A DNA stretch of 64,000 nucleotides from Steromphala cineraria. Its lineage: Eukaryota; Mollusca; Gastropoda; Trochida; Trochidae. Below, piece by piece: positions 51,101-63,226 of the stretch (positions within the stretch are counted from its first letter, which is position 1; the number at the start of each line of letters is the position of its first letter). The DNA is taken from assembly GCA_916613615.1 (NCBI GenBank), contig OU744724.1, positions 29,002,171-29,066,170 on the forward strand, written 5' to 3'. The notes under the pieces are model-generated. The model was not told where the DNA came from. It saw only the letters and a list, made by a program, of their open reading frames with translations, and did no database searches. Position numbers and translations under genes: made by a program.

Positions 51101-51495
51101 CATTTTAGAGATATTATGCATAAATGGATATAATTGCAAGTCCAGTGATGAGATATGAACTTCAATCAGCATATTAGATATTTTGTAGCTTATCAAAACC
51201 AAATAAAATTTTAAGAAAGATACTCTGTGTCACTTTAAGGTTGTTCCAGGATATGTTTTGAGGGCATAACCTCTGTGACCCCTATTGGATGGTTGTTACA
51301 GACAAAATGAACTGTAAACTTAAGATACTTATTACCTGTGAATTTGGTATTTCAAAGAAGTTAACTTGACAGACACCTGAGAATAATATAGATATGAAAT
51401 GAATTGAAAGACAAAATCGTAAAAAATAAATCAAAAATATTTTTTTTCACAAACTTACACATCAAATCAATTGCATTTATCAACCAAAACTTTGA
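48129..51495. other. Intergenic stretch, including probable 3' end of the RNase T2 gene
   Basis: No exon recognised. Besides the hAT MITE at 50165-50411 there is a TIR-like pair at about 50737 (GTAAAGAGACACAGAGTATG) and about 51240 (ATACTCTGTGTCACTTTAAG), suggesting a 500-bp element. Everything else is plain AT-rich sequence. Confidence 0.45.
50165..50411. mobile_element. hAT-type MITE with perfect 8-bp target duplication
   Basis: Left end TAGAGGTGTAACGATACAGG, right end CGTATCGTTAGACCTCTA. Flanked by GTTGCACT on both sides (50157-50164 and 50412-50419), a perfect 8-bp duplication. Internal repeats CACGATA.GATACGTATCCCG occur on both strands. The GGTGTAACGATAC terminus is a familiar hAT end. 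No coding capacity. Confidence 0.92.
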
Positions 51496-54400
51496 TCAAT
51501 TCTTGATGACAGAATATTCCACATATGACATCTCAAAGTATTCACTTAGTTTTGATGGGGTTGCTTGCTTGGTTTTATTGTGTAGGGGGTGGAAGAAGAC
51601 AGGTTTTTCAAAGTCACAATCTCCCTCACTTGGTCCCGGGTTGTCACACTTCACAAACCTGAACATTTTGTCCAGACAAATCTCAATCTGCAGCAGAAGT
51701 TGCTGCTTCAATTTCTGGAATGAAGAAACCAAAAGTTACACACAGATTATTTTGAACCTTAAATATAAACCTTGTTCTTTAGTAAGGCCGTATGGCCAAA
51801 TTTGTAAGCTGTTGTTACAGTTGTGTTGTTCGAATCATAAAGTGTGGGCAGTCTGATTAAAATCGACTGTGATTAGAGGAAAAAAGTGTAAAAATATTAT
51901 CTCTAGTGGGGTTTGAACCTCGCCCAGCCCAGCTTTCCTCTCATTCACAGTCTGAAGGCACCCCCATTACCAGCATGTTCTGACGCAATCTCATTCAGCC
52001 AATCGCAAGGAGCACGGCAAAAGCTTTCGATATCATGCTAGGGGCGGGTAACTCCAGTGTACCATTCGTTATGCATAATCGCCGCTAAACGCTATTTAAA
52101 AACGAGGATGTGATTGGATACCTTACGACCGGGTTTGTCTGCGCTAAGCTGGTTATAGCAACATGCGGTAGAGGTGGGTGCATTCAGACCGAGACGAAGA
52201 GGATGTCCCGGCTGGTGCGAACCCCGATAGAGACATTATTTTCGTAATTTTATTCCTCGGAGTGTGGTCGATTTAATCAGACTGAAAGTGTGGGTTATTA
52301 GTTATTAGTCTCTAGCATGTTTCATTGTTATTGTCAGTAGTGACCGATAACACTTTTTACTTCCATTGATAGATCTTGGTATTTCACAGCCAATCATATG
52401 GAAAATTTAATTATCTCACATATCATATTTATAGATTAGAGTTGGATCTTACCTTGTCATTTACACACTGCAACTTTGGACTGGAATCTTTGAATTCACT
52501 CGTCAACACATCCAACAAGTTCTTAGGCTGTAAAAAAAAAGTCAATAGAAAAGAATTTATGTTTGATGTACAGAAAAACATTTTGAGAAAAAAGTTTTCA
52601 TAGTATATTTAATATGATATAATACAGTGAATTCAATATTCTCATAAGTTCACTACTAAAATGTTAACTGTACATCAAATCATTATGATAAATTACCAAA
52701 TCGTTTCCTGCATCTAAAAAATCTCACCATCAAGTATTCAAAACTTTACCAATTACCTTATTGATATCTCAAATAAGCTTGAGATATTGAGAAATTTTGA
52801 GGGGAAAATTCAAAATGCATATTTATTGCTTTTTTACAGTTGCTGTAGCTATCATCACTTCCATTTTGGTAGCCTGATGGGCTACTACATTAATTAACTC
52901 CTATGTTTGAAATAAAAAATCTATGGTCATAAAATTAGTGGGGTGGGGGGAGGAGGGGGGACCTTGCTACTGGCCTGGGCTTAGATTTTTTAAGCTCTCT
53001 TATTGCTAAGATATGCATAGGCCAATGTTAATGTATGGTTCTTATGACTATCTTTAACACTAACCTGGAAAGTACCATATGGAGTTAAGCTATGTGTATG
53101 ATTTTCCCTATCTCAAATGAATAAAATGCATTCACACAAGAATGGACACCAACAGTTTTTGGAGAATACTTGATAAAATCTCCTATGAATAATCAGGTTG
53201 AGTAGTTACCATCAGAGGGATTTTTGACAATACTGTTTTTACAACCTATATTGACTGTAGAAAATTTAAAGAGCGCAAATATACTGTCAATGTGAAAAGA
53301 ATTTGGGAGAACAGATTATACAGACTAATCTTCAGAATAAAAGGGCCAGTCCAATCCGGGTATATTTTGTGGAAACAAAATTCAAGAGTACTTCCTTGTT
53401 TATACTTATATATGATTATAACATGATAATTTCACACTAATTTTTCTAAATGTTAGTGAGCGTAACATTATAGTTGTTAACAATTTGAACAATTTGACAA
53501 AGAATAGAATGCATCACAGCGTCCTCTTGAATTACGTTTTCACATATACCGATAGGACTGTCCCTTTAACTAGCATTTGTATAATAAGGAAAAAACAAAC
53601 CTTGTAGCCCAATGTATAGGAAGGAACAACATTATGTTTTTCCAGAATTCTGTGGAAAAATAAAAATAATTGAATTGAAACAATTGTTGAAGAATATGTA
53701 TGTGTGAGAAAAATTCTAGAATTTTACAAAAGTTAATTACCTCTATCATCATAATTCTCACTTTGGAATAACTTTATTAACTATTGACCGTTGAACCAAA
53801 CAGCAGATGTTCTTATTATATGATGATAACCATGATTCATCACCTCAAAATGGTAAGACATATATAGCACAAAAACTTTTCAAGTTATCATCTTTACATG
53901 GAATATTTTAGTGATTTTAACCTGTGACCTTGACCTTTGACCTTGAATGTGAACATGTAAAAACAATTCCCCAGAGGTGTAAGCAGTACGTTATGCACAA
54001 GAGTTCTGGAAGGCTATAACTTTTATACTATTAAAACTACAAGGGCGACGACCTTGGCGGCGGTGGAAACAATACAAAAACTGAAAGCAGCTAATTACCC
54101 CCAATCAGTGTTCGAAATACGTTTTTGACCCTACAAGCAAGCAGGGTTTGTGGTCTGAAAAATCAACCAGCCTTCTTAAAAATTGACAAGCCCTGCAATG
54201 AGAAGAGTAAGAATTTATAAAATCTTAAAATCTAACGGGTTTGTGGACCTCTTCTCCATCAAGCCAAATCTTAAAGTAACCAGCAATTAGCAGGTGGGCA
54301 GGCACAATTACGAACACTATCATATTACAGGTAATGGATCCCAAAACCAAATCCATCAAATCTCTAATATCACATAATATGTACATCATAAAGCTACTGA

Positions 54401-57400
54401 CTGTGTAAGGTTTATCTTCCTGTTAAGGTCGAGAGCTTTGCTGAAGTACTTGAACTCATCCCCAGTGGTGTCCAGAGTCACTGCACATGTCCCGTGCTTC
54501 TCCCACTCGTGTTTCCTGAAACATGTCGTGATTTATTTATTTTGAATTTTTTCTTTCTGAACATGGCCTTCATTGATCACTATTAAGTACTTTATGAACA
54601 CAGATTAAAACAGTTTGCATGGCGTTTTTTATGTTAATACCTTCATGAATTTAATGAATTTTTAATTAAATTTTTAAATGATTTTTACATATAACCTCTT
54701 CATATAACTTTATTTAAACAATAAGGTTATTTGCTGATCACTGGAGAAAAATAACTCCAATTTAAATTTCTGAAAATGTTTGGCAATATGCTGCGCCGAA
54801 CTAGCATTTAACACTCCTAGACTCTAAACTTGACGATCATACTATTGTATATTGGATATTAGATATGCCAAATATAGTAAGGTAACAATTTTTTTGGTTT
54901 GTTAACATCATATACATTCATTTCTGTATGTATTCTCACATTTGTTCTTGTTTTGCACCTAGACAACTTGAATAAAGAAATTTAAGAAGCATACCAAAAG
55001 TCAGTTGCTTTTGAGTCTGCAAACACATTTGGCCATTGAGCTGTTAGATTTGCTTGTAAGGACTGTAACAGAAAAACAGTAATATGACATATAAATATTT
55101 ATTTCCTTAAATTAGCATAAGACTGCATGACTTAATGACTGAGACTAAAACAACATCTTTTGTCTCTATATGATAATTGAATTGAGGTTCTTCCTCTTGT
55201 GTTGAATGTGAAACAGTGTATCCAGTTTAATATAAGCCTGATCTTAGGATTAAAGAAGTCAAGTTAATGCCCTACAAGGAAACTAACTTGATCCATCCGG
55301 AAGTTTCCTCTGCAAAACTAAAATCAGCCTGTATCATCACATGTACTGATCTAAGTTTGGTGAACCTTCACATGGCAAAAACATTTGGTAGAAGCAATTT
55401 AATATATTATTGGACAAATAATTCCTTTTAACCATTCTTTTTCATTGTCATCCTGCTTTTTGATGATGTAATGGGTCCGATAATGACTTGTTTTTTTCTG
55501 CATCAAACTAGTAAGTTGCATACGTAACATATATTATGATTATTGGAACATATATCCCTGTACAGACTATTGTCAGACTGTGGGTAGGAAACCAACAAAC
55601 AATGCCTATCATGTAAGAGGCGATGTTTTGAAATTTTATTTGTTGGAACTTTAATTCAACTGCACTTGTAACCTTCTTATTTGTATATCAACTATGAAAG
55701 ACCTCCAACTGACAACAACAAGAGAATTAGTGAGCAAGCTCACTTTTTATACCAACGCTTCCCTAAGTGATTATAGAAACTAAGATACAACTACACTAAG
55801 TAAGGATTCCTACAAAATTGCAAAACTGTTTTAATTTGTTTAAAGTCAATGAAAATGCAGATATAGACTTCCTGATTGCATGTAAGCTATATAAGCTCTT
55901 ATGAAACTAACAATGTCTTTTTCAGACATTTATGATTCTTATATAGTCATTATTGTATTAATAAAATCTTCAATATCCTTTCAATGTGACTGTATCATAA
56001 GAAAGAAGTTAGCCATACAAAAATACTGAGAGTAAATCGAATGGCTCATCTGACACAAAAAATATCAGAGTTAAGAGCGGAACAAAAATGACTTCCCCAA
56101 AGAGTCACTTTTCCAAGAAAGAAATCGAAATCTTAAAATAATAATGAGAGTGGTCTGACTGAAATAGACAAAAGGCATATCTAGGGACCATAGCCCTTAC
56201 ATATATACAGTTTTATCACATTAGAAGAAATAGTATCAGAGTTATGAGCGAAACAAAAATGACTTCCTCAAAGAATCACTTCTACAATAAAGAAGTTGAA
56301 AATCTAAAATAATGATGATGGAATCTGACCAAAATTAACAAAAGGCACATCTAAGGACTGTAGGGATTACATATATAAAGTTTCGCAACATTTGAACATA
56401 TAGTACTCGAGCGTAACAAAAATGATTTCCTCAAACAGTCACTTCTACAACAAAGAAGTCTAAAATCTAAAAAAATAATGAAGGCATCTGACCAAAATAT
56501 ACAAAAGGCACATTTAGGGACCATAGTGATTACAAATATGAAGTTTTGTGACATTTGAACAAATAATATCTGAGTTATGAGCGGAACAAAAATGACTTCC
56601 TCAAACAGTCACTTCTACAACAAAGAAGTCTAAAATCTCAAAAAATAATGAGGGCATCTGACCAAAATATACAAAAGACACATCTAGGGACCATAGTGAT
56701 TACACATATGAAGTTTCATGACATTTGAACAAATAGTATTTGAGTTATGAGCGGAACAAAAAATGTGACGGGACGGACGGACGGACGCGCTGACCGCTAT
56801 ATACCCCCGACTAATTCGTAGCGGGGATATAATTAGCTGAGCAATGGGGACATTTGTTCAACCTACCTCAATCTTCTTCCAGTCAAACTTGAGGGATTCA
56901 TTACAGTAGTTGGGTTTTTCTTCTCCATCTTTGTTAGGCCTGACAAAATGTATATTATGTTTATTGTATTGAGAAGTTACAGCAGTCTAAGTAAACCTAG
57001 CCTCAATATTATCCGTTTCACTCCTATACTGAGTCTAGCAAGGCCTAGTAATGGGTCGTGTCAGCAGACCTTTCTGCGACCTAGACCCTCCAACGTCAAA
57101 CGTACAAAGGCAGACTTTTGTGGCTTGGTAAGATGAGTTCTGATTGGTCAATTCGATACGTGAGCTATCGCGACCCTCTACTAGGCCTTTCTAGACTCAG
57201 TATAGGAGTGAAACGGATAACATTGAGGCTAGGTTTACTTAGACTGAAGTTGCAGATTCAGGCAGTTTAAATTTCCCATTTCATAAATTATCATTTAAAA
57301 AGAAATCACACTAGGTGTCTCTAAATATTTATTAATTTGCTATAGAGTTGATTTAGATCATAAGCATTAACTTCTGGTGCTTCAGTAAAATCTTTATTGA

Positions 57401-60172
57401 TTTGATCATGTCATTCTAATGCTTAAAGAAATCTAATAAGAACATCTGTAACTGAGAATATAAAAACACTTTTCAATAAATTTAAGATAAATGCTTAGTG
57501 ACTAATCATACAAAGGAAAGACGAAATCTACAAGTGTCTCACAGCCTCATACACCTTACGAATTTATTACCCTTCAGATCCTTTCCTAGTTATTTATTTT
57601 CGACAATATGAAGTCATTCAAAGCCATCAGTACAAACTCAGCTCAGTGTGAAACGTAAATAACACTGTACAGAGATTATCATCAATTATCAGGGAAGACA
57701 ACTCAGCGACCATAAATAGATAAATAAAAGAAGTTATAAAAGAAATGTGCTAAAGTTGAAAATAGTTTATGAGTATTGACGTAGACACAACTAACAATAT
57801 TCTAACTTAATGTTATCCTTACTGTAAAAATTTATGCTCAAATTACATGTCAATAAGCTGTTTTACTTCTGCATTCCATCTAAGGTCAAGGTCAACCATG
57901 TGACTCATACGGCCGATACACCCTGCCAAAAATTACTACACAACACCATATGCTTTGGCTATTGACCAATCAGAATTTGCCTTCATTTGAATATGCATGA
58001 AGGGAGATGGAATACAAAGAACTCAAATAATATTGATTAAAACATTTTTTTTTTCACAAATTGAAATTGAGAAAACAAAACTGTTCTATACTTTTATCGA
58101 AAACATACATTAAGAATATAATAGTTTATTAGGCATTTCTCATCAGAACAGCTTTTTTTAATTCAAATGTTATTAGGATATATTTTCAAACTGTAAATAA
58201 AAGAAATTTTAATATTCTGTCAGAAATTGTTTAAAGAAAATAAGTTCTAATGTTGCCTAAATTGCATAAATATAATTGGGTACATTTATTTAATTTCATT
58301 TCTTTGAAAAAAAAAGGGTCAGAATTTTGGGTTTACATTTTCATTGAAAACAAGTATTTATCAATTATCTGCCATTTCGGGATGAACATAGGAGGGTTTT
58401 TGGATTTATAACATCCTCTATGAATTGTAATTTGTGAATATCATGAAGCTCTTTAAGTTGAATACTTACCACAAGCCATGAACTGTCCAACCTGTTACGT
58501 TCTTTGGTATCACACACTCATGCTGCGTAAGAAAACAAAATTAAACGATTCTCTGAAAACTTCAATACAACCAACACAAATAAATGTTCTTGTTCATTCA
58601 GGGTAATGATGTCGTTCTTTGAGCAGAACCTAAAAAAGATGCTATATAAACATCCCCATCATTATTGCTGTTATTATTATCATTAATGTAAATGTGATTT
58701 CATTCTGACATTTCACTAATGTCCTCATTATTTTAGGATGAGTAAACAAATGGAGGTGAAGAACAGATAACAGACCTATCATTTTGTAAGTGTGCTTGAG
58801 GGTAACAAAAAACCTTTTTCAGATCATGACATTAGCTGCAAATAACAGGTTCAGTATCTAAGAGAAAGCATGATTTTTACAACAATTATGAGTTTATGAC
58901 ATTTTGTGACTGATTTTAATAATATTTATAAGTCTGTCAAATTTTTCAAATGTCATATGTTATTTTGTAAACAAATCACAATCAGCCAAGAGGACAGATA
59001 TAATGTAAAAGTGTTTTATCAAAAATCCATATTAAATGACCTTGTGATCTAAGCATCTGTGAATACATCAGTAATAATATCACTATTCATTTCAATTTTT
59101 TGGTTATGTTATTTTTCATTTTTATGGTATTTATTAATTGTATTTGTCATTAAGGGATAAATAATTGAAGGGTTTAAAATATATCAGCATATATACTAGA
59201 AGTGTGATGATACAGAATTTTTGCAATACCATGGGTTTATCGTTTTAATACAAGCCACATCATGATAGCTTTTTTCAGCATTAAAAAAACTTTAATTTTA
59301 GGCACAATAATAATTTTTTGGGTCAACAACATCAGATTATGTATAACGATACATGTAATGTCAGATTAAGTATCATTATTCTTGAATAGAAATATTTAGT
59401 GTCACACATTAAATATGCATACCATTTAGTTTCAGTGTTGTTCCTAGTTGGTCGGCAGAGGGGGTCATTCAGGCAATTTTAGCAGATGGGCCTCTTTGCA
59501 ACGGTAAAAGTATCTGATAATTTTAAGGGACACCTTGAAGCCAAATAGGTGGGCAAATATCCCTCTAGGAACAACACTGTAGTTTCATATCAAATCCAAA
59601 CAATATGTAATGAAACGTATTAAGTGACTATCTAAAAATGCAGTTTTCACCTCTTTGCCCTCACTCTCACACAAGCTGGGAGTCCATTGCTGGGTGAAGA
59701 CGAAGAAATCCCAGGACGTGTCCTCGCATGATATCCTGCCAATAGACATTTCATAATTAGAGAATATTTTCTTTTATTGACTGATATAATGTTGAATTCA
59801 ATCAATGAGGTAAAACCTTTGGGTAATTATTAGTGGGGCAGTCCCTTTGCACATTATTTTTGCATCAATAATAAACATTTTAATTGAAATCTTTGTTCAA
59901 ATGCTATTGCCACAAAAATATTCATGATAATCTATCATAATATCACATCTAAAACTAATTGTAACACGACTTTGGTAAATACTTGATTCTGATTCATTGA
60001 TTTGAAAGATTTTTCTATCGGTAAGTTGAATGGCAATCACCAGTAAATTGTCACTATGACTATAATTAGACTATATGCATATGGCAGCTCAGTTTAAAAT
60101 AGTTACTCACCAATCTGCAAATCCATAGATAAAGAAGATACTGAGAATTATCTCGAAACGCATATTGACCAT
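51496..60172 (-). CDS. RNASET2: Ribonuclease T2 (secreted/lysosomal)
   Basis: Nine exons, all phases consistent: 60111-60172 (ATG), 59651-59735, 58470-58522, 56867-56939, 54995-55062, 54402-54515, 53601-53649, 52453-52527 and 51496-51714 (TGA). The coding sequence is 798 nt and the product 265 residues, normal for the family. It starts with a signal peptide (MRFEIILSIFFIYGFA). The catalytic motifs are WTVHGLW (His64) and HEWEKHGTC (Glu117, Lys120, His121). Conserved Cys and the WDFFVFTQQWTPSLC strand are present. These enzymes cut single-stranded RNA to cyclic phosphates in lysosomes or outside the cell; in animals they serve RNA turnover and stress or immune signalling (family knowledge). 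Splice sites are canonical; the sixth donor (GTCAGT) is the weakest. An acceptor sits six bases before the ATG (60178/60179), so a non-coding 5' exon is expected further right. Introns carry MITEs and tandem repeats. Confidence 0.95.
51849..52284. mobile_element. MITE with a second MITE nested inside, 10-bp target duplication
   Basis: Ends CAGTCTGATTAAAATCGACT and TCGATTTAATCAGACTG, flanked on both sides by AAAGTGTGGG (51839-51848, 52285-52294), a perfect 10-bp duplication. Same family as 47938-48128. Its central hairpin is split by a 240-bp insert (51950-52189) whose ends GTCTGAAGGCACCC and GGGTGCATTCAGAC are inverted. It lies in intron 8 of the RNase T2 gene. Confidence 0.9.
53340..53572. 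mobile_element. Probable small TIR element
   Basis: Left AAAAGGGCCAGTCC and right GGACTGTCCCTTTA are near-inverted, about 230 bp apart, in intron 7 of the RNase T2 gene next to exon 7. The right end abuts the exon by about 30 bases. No clear target duplication beyond T/A. Confidence 0.5.
56018..56833. repeat. Tandem repeat, about 163-171-bp units, ending in GGACGGACGG
   Basis: GACTTCC starts at 56090, 56261, 56424 (as GATTTCC) and 56594, with a partial unit before the end. Each unit has AACAAAAATGA, TCACTTCTACAA.AAAGAAGT and TGACC.AAAT..ACAAAAG. The array ends GGGACGGACGGACGGACGCG and a GCGGGGATATAATT tail. It lies in intron 4 of the RNase T2 gene (56 bp upstream of exon 4's donor, on the downstream side). 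Related in design to 18216-19016 and 39495-40647. Confidence 0.8.
56983..57246. mobile_element. MULE-like foldback MITE, 9-bp target duplication
   Basis: Arms of about 65 bases: CAGTCTAAGTAAACCTAGCC at the left and its inverse at the right, continuing through CCGTTTCACTCCTATACTGA. Flanks AAGTTACAG (56974-56982) and AAGTTGCAG (57247-57255) differ at one base. It lies in intron 3 of the RNase T2 gene, 43 bp upstream of exon 4's acceptor. Confidence 0.88.
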
Positions 60173-60178
60173 CAGTTC

Positions 60179-62249
60179 CTGAAATTGAGATAAAAATACA
60201 AATGGAAAGTCTTTAAAAGAAACTTAGAAAGATTGGAATTTGGAGGTCAGGACCATTTATTTATTAGATGTTGAATTATGACCAAACTACATAACTTAGT
60301 TTCTCAAAGTCAAAGAGTGAGAAAATTGAGGCATACTGACATATCTTTTGCCTGTATAGAGTCTGTTTTTCGGGTTACAGAACTTATAACTACAAGTATT
60401 TTCAAGAAGTCCCACCTAGGAAATAGAAATGTCAAAACATATTTTCTGGACAAAGACAGTTAAATAAACAAAGCAATCGTCCTTACACCGTACAATGACC
60501 AAATTACCCCAGTGTTTCTTCGTTGTTCTCAGTGCCTCAAGTCAACTCTCTCTTAGTTTGTCCCAAAACAAGATTTCGTCGAAAAGACACCTGACGCAGC
60601 TGACTGATTACCTCGATTACATACACGGATGCTCTGGATAAAAGACGTTGTAGGGGAGACAACTCTTAGTTATTTACTTAGAGATGCCCGTTAAAAAACT
60701 AATATCGTGAATGTCAAACTTCATTTCATATTCAGATTATAGATATAATTGTTTTGGTAGTCGTTTTTTTAAAAGATTGATTTAGTATGCGTGATGTTGA
60801 CACAATCTTGGAGAGCGTGTACAAAGTCGTTCCTATTTCCTAACTATCGATCAATGCTAATATAAGGCCTCATGTTATTTGAAAAATAAAATTAAATAAA
60901 CACTTATACATAAACAACCGTCATATAAATATAATCGATGCTTGTGGTGTCACTGTTTGATAATCAGATAGGACCTCTAAAGGCGTGAAGTCACCGAGGG
61001 ACATCTAGTCTCACTGTTAAAAATAGTGAACTCTGTTGGCTTTTTAGACATAAGAAAACGCCTTATTTTAGCATTGATTCAACCTAATATCATGTCTAAT
61101 TACTATTTATTTAAAACATATTATTTTTTAACCATTTAATCCTCGCGTGCTTTCGGAAAATTGATACTTTTCTACCGTGATTATCATTTTTATTTTGGAC
61201 TACTTTGCAAATTAATTGACCCCAAAACATTTGAACGTATATCTTCAGCAAAACTTCATTTAATCAGCGATCGTATAAGTCATGATCCCTGATTTAACAT
61301 ATATTGACAACAGTTTCAAAAATGATTATTTTTCTTCAACGGTGAAATACAGCTTGATCTTTCCTCTCTAAATTATATATTGATCGTTTGTTGTAACAGT
61401 TAAATTCTTCGAATATTAAATATATATGTTTGAGGTGATTTTGAGACCACTTCCACCGGGGTTTCGAACCGGGGCCTGAGAGAGGGTTGAGAGGGTGACA
61501 CTCTACCGATTCGGCTAAAGAGATATCCCTCCAACAAAGGCCAGTAAGAAGTTTTATATCTCAACCAACGTGCTAAATACCTGAAAATATTATGAAAACA
61601 TGTTAAACCTCATCCCACTCACTCACTATATCTCAACCTGCCACATAAATTTCTCCTTAAAATATTGTACTTAATTACATTAAATTCATTTTTTAAACAA
61701 CGTCCAACCGTAGTACGTCATGCACACAAACCTACCTTTGAGGAGCGCCGATTTCAATGATTCAATCCAAACTAATTCGCACTATGTTCAGTAAAGGCGG
61801 AAGCTACTTTTGATTCATTCCACGTGACGCACTCATATGTCACATGAGTAAACAACATTGCGTGTTTACTGTTATACGCCGATAAATCGCCTTCATACAA
61901 TCTTACGTTTCACGGATAGAGTAAATACTTCATCTTTTACAGAATAAACTTTAAAAAGCATATTCACAAATGTTATAGGCCTAAACTTATATGAATATAA
62001 ATCGAACATCGTATATTAAAAATATTACTGTATTTCGATGTCAGTATCCCTCTTCTACAACCGAGGCCTTTATCTTTCGATTCTGTAATTACATCACCCT
62101 TGACTTTGTCAATGTTATTGGCTATCAGTTCAGGCTAATGCTTGAATTTCTATTAGGTGTCTGTCTCGGCCAATCTCATCTAACAGTAATATCATATTTA
62201 CTGCTGTGCAAACACTCATGAATGCAAACGAACGATTCTTACACTCAAC
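60179..62249. other. Upstream region of the RNase T2 gene
   Basis: Should contain the non-coding first exon and promoter of the RNase T2 gene. GC rises slightly at 60480-60660 and at 61720-61900, but I could not fix a donor. Apart from the tRNA-like piece at 61446-61527, nothing else is recognised. The plus-strand frame 61991-62221 has no family signature. Confidence 0.4.
61446..61527 (-). repeat. tRNA-derived (SINE-like) sequence
   Basis: On the minus strand it reads TAGCCGAATCGGTAGAGTG (A-box like) and, 34 bases later, CCGGTTCGAAACCCCGG (perfect B-box GGTTCGANNCC). The T-stem does not pair fully and the acceptor stem ends do not match, so this is not a functional tRNA. Most likely the head of a tRNA-derived SINE or a decayed tRNA copy. 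Confidence 0.5.
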
Positions 62250-63226
62250 ACCAACAAAATCAAGTGCTGATGATGCTGCTCTTATTGCTCTATTGAATGA
62301 TAATTCTTCTGAAGATCAATATCGATCAGATATTTCAAATATATCAGATTGGTGCAAGGATAATTTTCTTCATATAAATGTGAACAAAACAAAGGAAATG
62401 GTTTTTGATTTCAGAATGGGGAGAAAGCAGTTAGAACCCACCAAAATAAGTTATACTCCTGTAGAAAGTGTGCCAGAATACAAGTACCTTGGTACTATTA
62501 ACGATATCAAATTGAACTGGAATAACAATACACAAGCTCGATGTACTGGAAGTGCCAACAGAGACTATATTTCATGAGGAAATTGAAATCATTTGATGTT
62601 GATGTGAAATTAATGAAAGTTTTCTACACATGTTTTGTACAAAGCGTTTTATCATTTAGCATGCAATGTTGGTCCGGTTCTCTTAGTCTTCAAAATAAAA
62701 ACAAATTAATCAAAATTGTAAATATAAGTTCAAAAATTGCTGGTACCATTTTAGATCACCCGGCGTCCATAAATGACGACAAAGTATTATCACACGCTCG
62801 AAAGATTATTTCAGATCCATCACATGTCCTGCACTCAGAATATTCACTTTTGCCATCCGGTAAACGGTTTAATATGCCTTTCCACAGCTCTAACAGAACT
62901 AAGAAGTCATTCGTACCTTCAAGTATTTCACTTCTCAACAAAATGTCAGATAAACATTGACTGTGCTCCTTATTATATTCCTGAAGGCCTCAAATTACGT
63001 GTATTTATGTGAATGTGTGTGTTTGTGTGTGTATTTTATGTAAATAGACTTTTTATTAATATTTAACTTATTATATAAATGTCCATATGTAATTCATGCC
63101 ATGAGCTCTATTTGATTCAAGAAGAATTCCCTTTTGGATAATAAAGTGTTATCTTATCTTATCTTATCTTATCTTATCATCTTATCTTATCTTATCTTAT
63201 CTTATCTTATCTTATCTTATCTTATC
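62250..63226 (+). mobile_element. 5'-truncated LINE with (ATCTT)n tail
   Basis: The frame from about 62258 reads SADDAALIALLND (FADD-type catalytic motif, first residue changed), WCKDNFLHINVNKTKEM and VPEYKYLGTINDIKLNW. A 1-base frameshift near 62530 moves the rest to another frame: QQRLYFMRKLKSF, FSMQCWSGSLSLQNK, DPSHVLHSEYSLLPSGKRF, ending SDKH at 62960. The 3' UTR carries an AATAAAGTG end followed by ATCTT repeats at 63150-63226, interrupted once near 63178. It lacks the 5' two thirds and is frameshifted, so it is inactive. Close in motif to the LINE at 31981-33300. Confidence 0.92.

Noticed and set aside
51404..51856. Plus-strand 150-codon open frame
   Set aside because: It is antisense to the last RNase T2 exon and its flank, has no family signature, and runs into a MITE end.
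53930..53950. Direct repeats TGACCTTGACCTTTGACC as nuclear-receptor response element
   Set aside because: Such AGGTCA-type runs are common in this genome's dispersed repeats (also near 29050-29250), so regulatory function cannot be argued from sequence alone.
61446..61527. Functional tRNA gene
   Set aside because: A- and B-box look good, but the T-stem has mismatches and the acceptor stem ends do not pair, so it is treated as tRNA-derived repeat.
63150..63226. CRISPR-like or satellite array of ATCTT
   Set aside because: Simple 5-bp repeat directly following a LINE 3' end; it is the LINE tail. No spacers, and the window is eukaryotic.
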